Positions 35,138 through 47,044 of a stretch of DNA of 64,000 bases are shown piece after piece. Position 1 is the stretch's first letter. Every line of letters starts with the position of its first letter. The stretch is from Calliphora vicina. Taxonomy: Eukaryota > Arthropoda > Insecta > Diptera > Calliphoridae. The position numbers were made by a program, and so were the translations under genes. The notes below the pieces were generated by a model that was not told the DNA's origin, did not search any database, and saw nothing but the letters and a program-made list of their open reading frames with translations. Location: the NCBI RefSeq assembly GCF_958450345.1, contig NC_088784.1, positions 82,299,747 to 82,363,746 on the forward strand, written 5' to 3'.

Positions 35138-37429
35138 GGACTAGCTCGAAGCACTGACCTCGGGCAATATGTGGTTCCAATTTTTTTTTTGTTCCTCTCA
35201 TTTCAAATTGTTCGAGTTGACGTACATTATCAACGCTGAATTTCTAGCAATATTATTTAGGTTCTCCCACTTAAAGTTTTTCAAGTTGCCGTTGATTTTC
35301 AGCGCTGAAATTCTAACAATATTGTTTAAATTTGGCAATTAGCTATTTAAGTAAACATTTCAAGAAATGTTGCATTTAACCATTACTTTTTACAGCCGCC
35401 CTAAAGTCTAATTTTACCCTTTCCAACTAATGAACTTTAAAATTGAAATCCATTTTTTTTATTTGCATCTTTTAAATGCACTGCACCTACTAATAACAAA
35501 CAGTTTGCTGAAAACTAATTTTTAATACTACCTTTAAATTACTTTGACTACTCTTTTGAAATTTGATACAACAATTTATGTTGAACTTTGACCTATTGCT
35601 ACCTCCGCCCTCGTATATTTCTCTAACTTTTATACATGACTTTAAAATGCATATATACAAACACACACTCACTCTATGCATGTGTTAATGTTCGTATTAA
35701 AGTATCTGTGTGTGTATGTAAAAATTTCGTTAGTATTGGTATGGTATGGTCATAAAAGACATTTTATTACTCGTACTCATACTTGGCATCAAAGCAATTT
35801 GGCATGAAATGTAGATAACGTGCATTTTTCAAATTCTTAAAGTTTTTAGACAAGACCATAATTTTTGTTATAAAAAAAAACAAAGAGCTCAAAAGAGGGA
35901 AATAAATGTTACTGACAAAATACAAAATTAAGAAAAATAGTAGACTTAAGTTTTTAAGTAAAATATATTTGTAGGTATCTTTAAAATATGTGCGAAGTAA
36001 ATTTGGATAAATTGAGTTTTTAGGAGGGATTGCAGGTGCTATTTATGGCATGTACTCTTAATAATAGTTCATTATGCAGGATCATTTATGTTTGAATGTT
36101 TTCAATACATGAATTTTTAGCAGTGTACAATAGAAGGGATCGTTTTCATAACAACTGCAAAAATAAAGTAGACATAAGTATCAACATATTGTTAGCTTAG
36201 TAAGCAAATGTTCGAATTGGAATTTTTATACAATTAGTATTTAGTTTTTTCTCATTGTTATACTAAGCACGCGCTGCAGAATCAAAATATCTTGGAAATA
36301 ATAAATCTATTATTTTTAACTGTCTGATCCTATTGATATGCAATGCAATTTTCTCAGGAATTTCACTAGATTTTCCTTACCACCAGTAATGAAAATATCC
36401 TGAAACCTCAATATGGTCAGCAATATTTTTTCTGTATTCTACACTTGGTATCGTATTACTAACACAACTGATATTAGTCCTCTTAAATTCCATGGTAATG
36501 TTCTACAATACTATAGCAAAAATGCTTTCGATTCTCCTCCCACCCCTAAATAAAATTGCCATTCCCTTCCGACTCGTTGTCCCTTTTTTAAATCCCTGGC
36601 AAACTGTTGTTGTTTGGTATTAAAAGTTTTATTATATTTTGGTATTTTTTTTTTCTACAGATTTTTGGTTATTATTTTCATTTTATAACTAAAAATATAA
36701 TCTTTTAAATAATTCATATGAAAAAAAAGTAAAAGAATTACCCGAAAAATATAAAATCTTATTGTTATTATTCATTTGTGTGCAGAATAAACATTTGAGG
36801 AAACAAACAAAAAGGAAGAGCATAAAATAAAATATTTTCTAATATTTTTATTGAGTATTCATTTGCCTTATTGTTATCAATTTGTTAACGTTTTACAACT
36901 GTTTCTGCTTCCAAGTTTCCGTCAACTGTTCTTTTTTTATGGTATTTCTTTTATTTCATTCCCAATGTTGTATGGTTCTTGGTAATCCTTTTCTATACTC
37001 TTTAAGTTTTCATGATTTCTTTCATGTGTGAGTAGATAACCCAACAAATATTTCATATTGAACATTGTGATTGAAGGTTTGAGTTGGAATAGAATTTTAT
37101 TTATTTTAAATAAGAAACCTAAAAAGGGTTTTCCAATCAGCAAATAAAATTTTGCAGATACAAAAAAATTCATCATTAATAAAGACTTCATGCCAAATAA
37201 AGAGCAAACTATAAATTAATTATATACACCAGCAAAATAAAATTCTTTTGAGAAAAATATCCAAACAAATGAAAAGAAATTAACTCAACACAAAATAAAA
37301 CAAACATACAGTTCCACATTTAACGTATCAAGTTGCCACATTCTTGCAATCATCATCCGCATTCGGTTTTCATTCTCAAATCTATTTTTACACACCGTAG
37401 GGTAGTATTTTTTGTGATGTTTTGCGTGA
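35138..37429. other. AT-rich non-coding
   Basis: Frames at 35490-35681 and 36937-37191 (minus) show no recognisable family. There is a GT-rich patch at about 35700-35720. I could not find the missing last exon of the G12 gene here. Confidence 0.4.
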
Positions 37430-38493
37430 ATATTTATACTTTCAGCATACAACTTCCCCGCCAGTTTTGTTTTCTTAAGCTTTATAAATCCAAGTCTTGA
37501 GTTCCAAGCACTTTTTTTAAATTTTCTTTTTGGTTATATTTTTACTACTATTTTATAGAAAGTATATGTTTGGAACTTTTCTAAAATTCTCTTTTTTAAA
37601 TCTGATAAAATCAAAATTTCTATTTCCCTAAATTACAAAAGTATGAAAAATTATAATAAAATTACATACACTATGAACTAATATCAACATCTAAATAGAT
37701 TTTCTATTCAAATTGCTCAATAATTCAAAATAATAAATTTTATATTTTTTTTAAATAAACTTTCAGCATTTTATATCTGGATTATATAGCGATAATTAAT
37801 ACAACTTCTCCGCCAGTTTTGTTTTCCTAAACATTAAAAATCCATATCTTGAGATCCAAGAATTTTTAAAAAAATTTATTTTGATTATGAATCGTACGAT
37901 TCATTACTATTTTTAAAAAATATAAATTTTTAATTTTTTCTAAAATGTTTTTTTTTTAAAAAAATTTTAAAAAATCTAAGTTTTTATTTTCCGAATTGAT
38001 CGACTTTCATAATTTTTTTTAAAAAATTGTATACAATATGAACTAATATGTTGATATATTTCAAAATAATAAATTTCTAATTTTTTTAAATAAACTTTCA
38101 GCATTTTATGCCTAGAATAATAGAAATAGTTACATACAACTTCCCCGCCAGTTTTGTTTTCCTAAAATTTAAAAATCCATATGTTGAGTTTCCAAACATT
38201 TTTTAAAAATTTTCTTTTTGATTACGAATCGTATAATTTATTACTATATTTTAAAAATATAAATTTCGAATTTTTCTAAAATTTAAAAAAAAAAAAATTG
38301 ATAAAGTCACATTTCTGTTTCCCTAAATTACAAAAGTATGAAAAACTAAAAATATAAATTATCGATATTGATATTTTTTTAAGAAATTGCATACAATATG
38401 AACTAATATCAACATCTAAATAGATTTGCTATTCAAATATATATATAAAAAATTTTAAATTTTTTAAAAAAAACTTTCAGCATTTTATGTCTA

Positions 38494-40050
38494 CACTGGT
38501 GCATATTCCTATAAACGCACACTATTTTTTTTTAAATGATTGTAAAAATTAAACATGAACATATTTATGGTGCTACTAAATTGTTTATTAAATTAGTTAA
38601 GACTTCACTTAAAATATTGTTTACAAAAAAAATTAATTTGTACTTTATTTATTTTTTTTACTAAATTTTCGAGATTAACAGACATTTTTAAGGGTATTTT
38701 CCTATAAACGCACTTTAATTTATGGGCCACTGTAGCATTATTAATAATGTGTGGATGATCCTTTGTTATGGATTGTTTCAAAAATACGGTCTGCCATTGA
38801 TTCCACTAATTTTTTAAGCAGATTGGAATCAATTTCCTCCCTGACTTGTTTAATTCTTAGTTTCAGCTCTGTCACAGTCATTATGCTTTCATTCTGGGCA
38901 TTATTTGCATAAACTTTACGGGCCACGTATCCCCACAAGTTCTCCATTGGGTTTAAGTCCGTACTACAAGCCGGCCAGTCCAACAGAGGAATGCTATGTT
39001 CATTAAACCAAGATTTCGATTGTTTAGAAACATGGATTGCAGCATTATCTTGTTGGAATATGCAATCTTCATCTATAAATGAGAGAAGAGCATTTTCCAA
39101 CAGTTCGTTATAAATCGCACTATTCATTTTTGTCGGAACAAAACATACTTTCGACTTGTCAACTGCAAAAAACGCTGACCAAACCATCACACTGCCATCA
39201 CCGAAATTACGTTTTGACATCCGAACATCGTTTGATCTCAAATCGTGCCAATAGCATAAGTATGAGTCAGGACCGTCTAAATTATTTTTTTTTTTGTCAG
39301 AGAAAATTACTTTTTTTCACTCATCTGTCCATTTCATATATTTTCTTGCGAATTTTAGACGATTTTCTTTATGGTCTTTTTTAGCATTGGTTTACATTTC
39401 GGCTTTTTCCATTTTATGTTTTCATCGTTTCGTAAAATGTGTGCAACGTGTTTGGAAGTCAATTTATTCTTTATTTGTGTGAAATTCAATTTGTTGCGGG
39501 TTGCTTTTTGATTTATTAGATTAATTTGTCTTCTTGTTAGTTTTCTATTTGCCGATGTAGGTTCCATAATTTTGACCTTTCTTCAAGAAATTTCGCACCA
39601 CACTTTCCGAACGATCGATTTTACGTCCAATTTCTATATTGGAACATCCTTGGTCGTGAACAAAATTTAATTTGAATCTTTCCATGATCGGACAAAAAAG
39701 TTCCCTTGGGCATCTTTAAAAGTGATGAAATTTATTGATTCAAATAGAAAAAGTTGCAGTAAATTGAGATGTTAGTATTAGAAACGTACCTTGGTTGAAA
39801 AAAAAACTAAAATTGATAATATTTTATTTTTGGTAACTTTTCAATTCACGTCTGCGTTTATACGAATCTTCCACTTAAAATAGCACCAAGAACAATAACA
39901 AGAATTAGAAAAAAACTTGTTTACTTTCAAAAAGTACCGTTAAGTTGTCTCTCATTAAAAAAGTTAAATTTAGCTTTTGGATGAGAACAACAAAGATATA
40001 ACAAAAATACAGAAAAAAATTAAGTTCGTTTATAGGAATATGCACCAGTG
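38494..40050 (-). mobile_element. Tc3-like DD34E transposon with inner and outer repeats
   Basis: 1557 bp flanked by TA (38492-38493 and 40051-40052). The 24-bp ends are identical inverted repeats containing ATAGGAATATGCACCAGTG. A second pair of sites with the CCTATAAACGCA / TGCGTTTATACG core lies inside, at 38699-38712 and 39853-39867, giving the IR/DR layout of Tc3 and related elements. Removing element plus one TA restores the tandem unit (TTTATGTCTAGGG), matching CATTTTATGCCTAGA in a neighbouring unit, so the insertion boundary is exact. Confidence 0.92.
38741..39713 (-). pseudogene. Tc3-like transposase, frameshifted
   Basis: From ATG at 39713: MPKGTFLSDH, then ERFKLNFVHDQGCSNIEIGR and SESVVRNFLKK (paired helix-turn-helix DNA-binding start), RKLTRRQINLINQK, VIFSDKKKNNLDGPDS with the first Asp, FGDGSVMVWSAF, FQQDNAAIHVS with the second Asp, and DLNPMENLWG with the Glu 34 residues later (DD34E). 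The order matches a full Tc1/Tc3 transposase of about 320-340 aa. At least two or three frameshifts, one in an A-run at about 39285-39296, break it. The catalytic residues themselves remain, so decay looks recent. Confidence 0.9.
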
Positions 40051-40581
40051 TAGGGTATATAGGATAATTGCATATAACTTCCCCGCCAGTTTTATTTTCC
40101 TAAACTTTAAAAATCCATATCTTGAGTTCCAAGCATTTTTTTTAGGTTATGAATCGTAAGATTTATTACTCTTTTTAAAAAACTATAAATTTTGAATTTT
40201 TCTAAAATTTTTTTTTTATATTTTTTTAAATTTAATAAAATCAAAATTTCTATTTCCCTAAATTACAAAAGTAAAAAAAAACCAAAAATAAAATTTATCG
40301 ATAAAATTTTTTTTTTATATTTTTTTAAATTTAATAAAAAAAAAATTCTCTTTCCCTAAATTACAAAAGTAAAAAAAAAACTAAAAATAAAATTTATCGA
40401 TTTTGACAATTTTTTTTAGGAAATTGCATACAATATGAACTAATAATATCAACGTCTAAATAGATTTTCTATTCCAATTGTTCAATATATCAAAATAATG
40501 AATTTTATATTTTTTTAAATATTTCATTATTTTATGAAATATTTCCTTAAATTTTACAAATTTCTATGAACATTTTACTTT

Positions 40582-40670
40582 TTGCAGCCCGCCCAAAATC
40601 CACAGCAAGCAGTGACTTTTTCGGGATGTTCTTGGATTTCATGTGGATTGGTATCTTCCAATATTTTTTT
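40582..40670. other. Possible exon, strand uncertain
   Basis: A locally GC-richer island in AT-rich surroundings. On the plus strand it follows a good acceptor (TTTTACTTTTTGCAG) and reads PAQNPQQAVTFSGCSWISCG. On the minus strand it reads HEIQEHPEKVTACCGFW to a stop near 40582. Neither matches a family I know, and the minus reading does not look like the missing G12 exon. Confidence 0.2.
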
Positions 40671-42074
40671 ATTTTTTAAACCAATTGTTTACTTACTTAC
40701 TCTATATTGTTTATTGGGTTTAAAACTGATTCAGTTTTTTTATGTCAGTTATACAAAAAAAAGAAAATAATAAATAAACTGTTCATACATAATATATGAA
40801 TGAAGTTTTCAATGTGTTTATTTTTATTATTGTTGTTATTGTATTTGTGCATGTTTATGTTTGTATGTGTTTAGGAGTTTGTATATGTATTAATGTAAGT
40901 GTATGTATGTAGGTTTGTGCTAAGATTCATTTACAGTCACTGCTTTACATTTGACCTTTTATTGACTTGAGTTATTTTATGACACATTTATAAGTATTAT
41001 TATTTTTTACTGCTCCTTGGTTGTGTTTACTCCTCCTTTTCTTACGGCTTGTAGTATCCTTTTCTTGGTTTTAATGTTTTTGTGTTTTTCATATTTGGTT
41101 TTTTATTTCGTTTCTATTAAAAGGTTGTTGGTTGTTGGCGTTTATATATTGTCATTTAAAATCCTCCCAGGAAAAAATACGATTTTAAAGAGTCAACAAT
41201 TCTTATGACATAGATACCATTATTGTGCAGTGTAAATATTAGGTTTCTTAAAGGCACTGAGTTCTGAAATTGAGAAAAGTAAAGTTTTAATAGTTTAATT
41301 TAAGTCTTATATTTATTTTTATTCATGCGTTAGTGAGTTAGGGTCAGTCCTATTATAGAAATAAATTTAAAAATTTTAAAATTGTAAAAAAAAAATCTTT
41401 AAATCACATTATGTTCCACAAAAAATTACTTGAATAGTATAAAAATTTGAAGCACGTTTTTAACACAAATTATTACCTTTAAATAAAGGGCTGTTACTTT
41501 TTGTGTTTATAATTTAATATTAGTTATTTTTTATCTCAAATATATGTATTTTCAACCAGTAAGAAAAACAAACTTAATATAAACAAATGAAAAGAAAAAA
41601 AAGGTCGATTTTTTGTTTTCGTCAAAAGCGTCCTGGAGTCCATATTATTTCCAATGCGCCCCTCTTCCCAAAGGCGGTTTATGAAAATGTTTTTTTTTTT
41701 AAAAAAAAGCTGCAGGAAAAAGTTTTATATTTAAAAGCCTTTTGTATAACAGAGCACGTACAATACAGTTTTACTATATTGCCTTTGAACAAAAGTTTTG
41801 TTTTCTACACTCTTTTTTAGCCGAAATTTAATTTTCTATGTACTTTGTGTGTTTTTATTTTCCATAGAAATCTATTGATATTTTATTTAGGAAAACAAAA
41901 CAAACAAAAAACAGTAAAAATGAAAGGTTTTAAATATAAAACTTTATTTTTATTTTTTGTTGTTTTGTGATATAAACGCCAGTTATTTGTTTACTGGTGT
42001 ATGGGGTGTAGTATAGGGTTTGTGTAAAAGAAAGAACTAAAATAAAGATGAAACGTGTTAGAGTATTCACTCAC
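40671..42074. other. Non-coding; intron 2 of the G12 gene on the minus strand
   Basis: By strand and position this belongs to the intron after exon 2. The plus-strand frame at 41587-41820 has a GC-richer core but no recognised family. Confidence 0.4.
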
Positions 42075-42391
42075 CTGCATGTTGTTTAATACTTTGGCAA
42101 ATTCTGGACTGCCAATATTATCGACTAGTTTTGAAAATTGTTCATTGGCTTCGAGTTTATCAAAGAACGTTGCCAGTATTTGATCCTGTGGCAATACGTC
42201 CAAAACACTATCGACTAATCCATGTAAACCATTTAGTTGTTCTTTTGCTGTTGTTGTTTCTATACCCTCCATTGTTATTGCTGGCCATGCTGTTGTTGTA
42301 GTTGTTGTTGGCGGGCTTGTTGTAATTTGGATTTCAATATTTGATATCGTCGGTGTTATTTTATTACTTTGTTTCTGTGCATATTCTATGT
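42075..42391 (-). CDS. G12 / insect-allergen-repeat protein, exon 2
   Basis: Acceptor AACTAAACAATGCAG precedes 42391 and donor CAG-GTGAGT follows 42075. Joined to exon 1, the split codon becomes Asp356 and the frame stays open for 105 more codons (residues 357-461). Residues 357-409 are a Thr/Pro/Ser-rich linker. From 410 the second half of the G12 domain begins: GLHGLVDSVLDVLPQDQIL, then KLEANEQFSKLVDN and SPEFAKVLNNMQ. Family members continue about 35-40 residues further (LL..L...GVD type), so at least one more exon is needed. It was not found in the window. Reading through the donor would instead add 27 unrelated residues before a stop. Confidence 0.8.
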
Positions 42392-43344
42392 CTGCATTGT
42401 TTAGTTGGGGAAAACGAAAAAGGAAAGCAAAAATAAGAATGTTTTATTAAAATTATTGTTACTATTGGACAATGTAGACTACGTGCGGTATGAGTAATAT
42501 TTTTCTAAATACGAATTTATCTAAAATAAATTGGAGTATTCGTTAGATTTAAATTCTAGATATTATTTTGATTATGTAATATCGGTGAATCAATATTTCA
42601 ACTAAAGTTAGTTAATATAACTATTCAACGAAACAATGTGGGGGGAAATGACAAAATTTTATTATCTAACTAAAAATTACTATTTTCATAACTACCTAAA
42701 AGTATGCTACTGTTTATGACACACAATTTCGAAATAATTTTAACGGAAATGTAGTAAAAATCTTCTTCTATTAAACACTTACTCAAATTTGTTGCCAATC
42801 GAATTATTCGGTTGCACACAAAGAATTTTTCGGTTCTATCAACAGAAGGTCTATTGATAAAGAAGAATTTCGGTTGAAGCAACTAAAATTTTGTTATAGC
42901 TTCTAAACTTTAGTAGCCACAACTGTAAAATTCGCTCACTAAGGTAGAATCATTCGATTGGCAACAAATCCGGTTGCTACTGCGAATCTGTTTTCTCTGT
43001 GTAGAAAATAGTAATGGCAGGTCTTGCCTTGTAGGATTCCTGCATTTAAATATTATTGGGCTCAAAATATGTATTCTAGGCTGAACAAAGTTTTTCATAT
43101 ATTTCGATCCAACATTTTTTAACGTAACCTATTTTTGGATACTTAGCTATAAGTATTTGTGTCAACTCTTCGGTTGCTACTACAAAAACTGATTTGTAGT
43201 ACCAACCGTTTGTTTGGTTGGTTAAACTGAAACTTTTTTTTATCAACTGATTTGCTGTTGATAGAGTCGAAAATTTCTATGTTTGGAATTGTGTGGGGGT
43301 TACTAATTTTTTTCCTGTGGAGTTATTGCATTTGAGAAGTATTT

Positions 43345-43690
43345 TACATATAAGGTGTTTGCTCATTCAGTCACAATCGGGATTGACTTGCCACTTTTAA
43401 ATATTTTCTGCCTATTTGTTTCAATGATCTTAGTTGCGCCTAAAATGCTTAGTACGACACCCACCTCATAGTATACCGTGTAACTCCGAAGCACTTTATG
43501 AGTCGATGAAATGATGTCCGTCCGTCTGGCTGTCCATGTAAACTTTCTGCGCAAAATACAGTTCGCAATGTCGAAAATATTTCAATCAAGGAAGAAACCT
43601 ATTGACTGAAAAGCGTTCCGTTATTTGACCTATACCCCTACAAAATAGGACACCTCGGGTATGTTCAATTTTTAAAACGATCATATTTCT
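43345..43690 (+). mobile_element. HINE-1 fragment G (diverged)
   Basis: CACCCACCTCATAGTATACC, GAGTCGATGAAATGATGTCC and CTGTCCATGTAAACTTTCTG follow the HINE-1 5' half with many changes. Both ends are missing. Confidence 0.6.
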
Positions 43691-44336
43691 TCGTCTGTGT
43701 TCCGATTTCAAAAAAATTACATATAAAAAATTGTATAACCTCGTCGTAGTTATCAATTATCTCTTATAACTTAGGAGATATTTGCATTTGAAAACTAAAT
43801 TTTAAACATTTTTACCCACCTTACCCCACTTTTTTGATAACAGCGGATCCAAATATATACCCCATTTTTCTTTTATTAAACTAAGAACAAATGTATCACA
43901 GACAAAATTATGACTAAAATATTTTCAAACATATGCATGTTTGAAATCAGATTTGTATTTTATTATTTATTTTATTTGGTTTTATAAATATTTTAATTGG
44001 TTTTAAATTTTATGGTTAACAATGCTAACAAATTTTTTTAATAATGAGAAACGTCTATTTGTTTTGTAAATCTTTTAACATAATGTACTTAAAATCAAGT
44101 ACATTTTCATTTTGTGATACATTTTTATAATATTAACTTTTACATAACAAAATATTTTCTTTATTAAAATTTTGTTTGAATTTTTTTATAGAATCAAACA
44201 ATTTTTTAAATGATTGAAAAAATGTTTGTTTACTTTGAAACAAAAACAAATTTATAATGAATTTTGACAAACAGCTGTAAAATAAAAATAAATTATACAT
44301 ATATTTTGATATTTACATACATATGTACACAATTTT

Positions 44337-44484
44337 TTCACCCATGAGTTTCTGAAACATTTTTTGTTCGGAACATTTTTTTTTATATGTAGTTTGACGT
44401 TCTATTTTTGAGAGAGACTTCAAACTACATATAAAACAAAAAAATTGTTCCGAACAAAAAATGTTTCAGAAACTCATGGGTGAA
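44337..44484. repeat. 148-bp hairpin, ~61-65 bp arms, 22-base loop
   Basis: TTCACCCATGAGTTTCTGAA opens the left arm. Its complement closes the right arm at 44484. Arms differ mainly by T-run length. The loop is 44398-44419. No known element recognised. Confidence 0.85.
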
Positions 44485-44588
44485 TTCAGTTTAAGTACTG
44501 GTCTTCATGAAACAGACTAGGAGTTCAAGGGTTTAATAACTCCTCACGTTTCAAGATTGCTAAGTATGTATGAACTTAAAATTTGTTA

Positions 44589-44777
44589 TTATATTATTGT
44601 TAAATCTTCCGGTATAATTACAGACGTTGTTAGCTTCCTATGACAGAAATTTGGGAGAATACGAGATAAATGGTAAGACGATTGATTTTCAATTAAGATA
44701 AATGTGAAAACTGGTTTATCTTCCCACAGGTGAACAATATCCATATAACTTGGATTCCCGTTTGCTGAAAAGTCCAT
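44589..44777 (-). CDS. Unknown coding-like fragment, 62 aa
   Basis: The frame reads MDFSANGNPSYMDIVHLWED, then KPVFTFILIENQSSYHLSRI and LPNFCHRKL. Composition is unlike the surrounding AT-rich repeats and looks like real protein. It lies in the intron of the G12 gene, same strand, between a hairpin and a minisatellite. I do not recognise it. It could be a fragment of a transposable-element protein. Confidence 0.25.
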   Translation of the reverse strand: MDFSANGNPSYMDIVHLWEDKPVFTFILIENQSSYHLSRILPNFCHRKLTTSVIIPEDLTII

Positions 44778-44800
44778 AAGTTTGGCAGAAACTAATTCAT

Positions 44801-45535
44801 ATTTTGTATGACAGTATTTTCTATAGAAAAAATTGTGTATAACAGTATTTTCTTTATAAACTATTGTGTGTAACAGTGTTTTCCTATAGAAAATATTGTG
44901 TATAACAGTATTTTATATAGAAAATATTGTGTGTATCAGTATTTTCTTTAGAAAATATTGTGTATAACAGTATTTTCTTTAGAAAACATTTAGTATAACA
45001 GTATTTTCTTTAGAAAATATTCTGTATAAAAGTATTTTATATAGAAAATAGTGTGTATAACAGTATTTTTCTATAGAAAATATTGTGTATAACAGTATGT
45101 TTCTATAGAAAATATTGTGTATAACAGTATTTTTCTATAGAAAATATTGTGTATAACTGTATTTTCTTTAGAAACTATTGTGTATAACAGTGTTTTTCTA
45201 TAGAAAAAATTGTGTATGACAGTTTTTTATATAGAAACTATGTGTATAACAGTATTTTATATAGAATATTGTGTATAACACTATTTTCTTTAGAAACTAT
45301 TGTGTATAACAGTATTTTCTTTAGGAAATATTGTGTATAACAGTATTTTCTTTAGAAACTATTGTATATAACAGTATTTTCTGTAGAAACTATTGTGTAT
45401 AACAGTATTTTTGTATAGAAAATATTATCTATAGCAGTATTTTATATAGAAAATATTGTGTATAACAGAATTTTCTTTAGAAACTATTGTGTATATCAGT
45501 AGTTTCTATAGAAAATATGGTTTATAATATTATAT
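44801..45535. repeat. ~31-bp minisatellite, about 24 copies
   Basis: The unit is TGTATAACAGTATTTTCTA, then TAGAAAATATTG. Its core ATTTTCTATAGAAAAT is a perfect 16-base palindrome in many copies, with TTTTCTTTAGAAA as a frequent variant. Units vary by 1-3 bases in length. Confidence 0.9.
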
Positions 45536-45715
45536 ATTTATAATATTTAATTAAAATATTTATTGATTTTGAATTTAAATGTTATTAATATTTTAATTGA
45601 TTTAATAATAAATATTGTTTGAATATCTATTCAAAACCAACTATTTGTTTGTATGGTTTTATTAAAAATATTGTTTGATTTTATGTGGAATTTCAAATGA
45701 TATGTTTCATTGATA

Positions 45716-46115
45716 CACAGAAAAAATTGTATTTCAATTCAAATATTTATCCCATATTGGACTGGTTTCCATTATTTCATAATTAAATCAAGTATTCATT
45801 TGCTCAAAAACAAAATTTCTTGATATTTTCTATTGAATTTTGAGTTTTGAATTTGATTATTTTGACAATTGAATATACAATTTTCGTTATTGGTTGAAAT
45901 TTAAACACCAAAATTATTGAATAGATAATTTTCGTAATTGAAAAAACATTTTTTGTTATTTTTTGAGTTTTCAATTACGAAAATTATCTATTCAATAACT
46001 TTTGTATTTAAAGTTCAACCAATAACGAAAATTGTATATTCAATTGTCAAAATAATCAGTTCAGTATGTAACAAATATTTGAATTGAAACGGTTTAAGAA
46101 ATAGTTTTTTCTGTG
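45716..46115. mobile_element. Palindromic TA-flanked MITE, complete
   Basis: TA (45714-45715), CACAGAAAAAATTG at the left, CTATTTCTTAAACC in reverse at the right, CACAG inverted at 46111-46115, then TA. The arms are inverted copies meeting near 45955 (CGTAATTGAAAA / TTTTCAATTACG). It is inserted in another TA MITE ending about 46278 (TTTTTTCTGTGTA). Confidence 0.85.
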
Positions 46116-46689
46116 TAGTTAAAATATTTTAATAAGAAAAAAAATTTTTTTTCAATAAAATATTTACAAATTTTTTTGTTTGATTTTGTGATTTGTGTGA
46201 TAGGTCTCATTTCAATAAAATATTCAATTGAATTTATGCATTTTGTGATTGGATTTGAATTTTTGTTTTTTCTGTGTATATGTCAAACAAACAAATAATT
46301 GTTTAAAAATCATGATTGACTAAAGTTATATGCATTAGAATTTTTCGATTTTTCTCTAGTTTTTGAGTAAAAAAGTACTGTTTTCTTTTAAAGTTATCTA
46401 AATGATAACCTTACATTAAATATTTTAAATGCAAATAAACTTAAGAATTGTTTATACCGAGGGGTCCTTCCATGTATTATTATGTAAAATTCAACCTTTG
46501 CGCAAAAATTCTCAAATCGCATATATACAATTATAGCCAAAAAATTAAAAAATCAAATTTTTGAGATTTTTCATGATTACAAGTGGTGGCTAACCCCGAA
46601 AATGCATTCCATTCTGCCGTTTATCTAAATATAACTCAGTATTCTTTAGAATTATGAAAATTTAATAAAATAAATTGAATTTCTAAGGA

Positions 46690-46890
46690 AATCAATTTAA
46701 TGAACTTGATGATGATCGGTCTGTAATTGGTCAAAGCTCTCTTAACGAGCATAAATATCTTAAAAATATTGTTGGTTCATAATTGAAAAAAATTATTTAA
46801 TGTTTAATAGAATTTAATTTGATTTGCTCATATACTCAGTATAGGATATTATGCGGTCGGGCTTGACCAATTATACTTTCTCACTTGTTT
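46690..46890 (+). mobile_element. HINE-1 fragment H (3' end)
   Basis: Ends ATTATGCGGTCGGGCTTGAC, then CAATTATACTTTCTCACTTG. One side of the hairpin stem has decayed (GACCAATT in place of GACCGACC). Confidence 0.65.
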
Positions 46891-47044
46891 TAAAATACAA
46901 AAGAAATAAAACCCATCTGAATTCAGTTTCAACTATTCTCGAGAATTTTTGAATTTCGTCATATATTTTTGTTGGTATTTATTTATTTATTTAAATGATT
47001 TATTATACAAATCTATTATTATTTGTTTCGCTACTTTCACTTAC

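Larger units (their letters stand above)
37430..40530. repeat. ~350-bp tandem repeat, four copies, interrupted
   Basis: ACTTCCCCGCCAGTTTTGTT or a close form starts the unit at about 37452, 37804, 38139 and 40077. Spacings are 352, 335 and, after removing the inserted element, about 379 bp. Units share AAAAATCCATATCTTGAG and CTTTCAGCATTTTATGTC. The Tc3-like element sits in the third unit. Confidence 0.85.
42392..47044 (-). other. Intron 1 of the G12 gene, 4653 bp
   Basis: GTAAGT at 47044 to GCAG at 42392. It is filled with repeats: HINE fragments, a hairpin, a minisatellite and MITEs. A sequence at 42600-43010 ends TTTTCTCTGTGTA, another probable MITE end. Confidence 0.75.

Noticed and set aside
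36937..37191. 84-codon minus-strand frame considered as the missing G12 exon
   Set aside because: It lacks the LL..L...GVD pattern and no suitable acceptor phase was seen.
41587..41820. 77-codon plus-strand frame with a GC-richer centre
   Set aside because: No recognisable motif on either strand and a long A-run inside. Not supportable as a gene.
42037..42074. Mini-intron from the exon-2 donor to the AG in CTTTATTTTAG
   Set aside because: About 38 bases is too short for a fly intron, and the product lacks the expected G12 ending.
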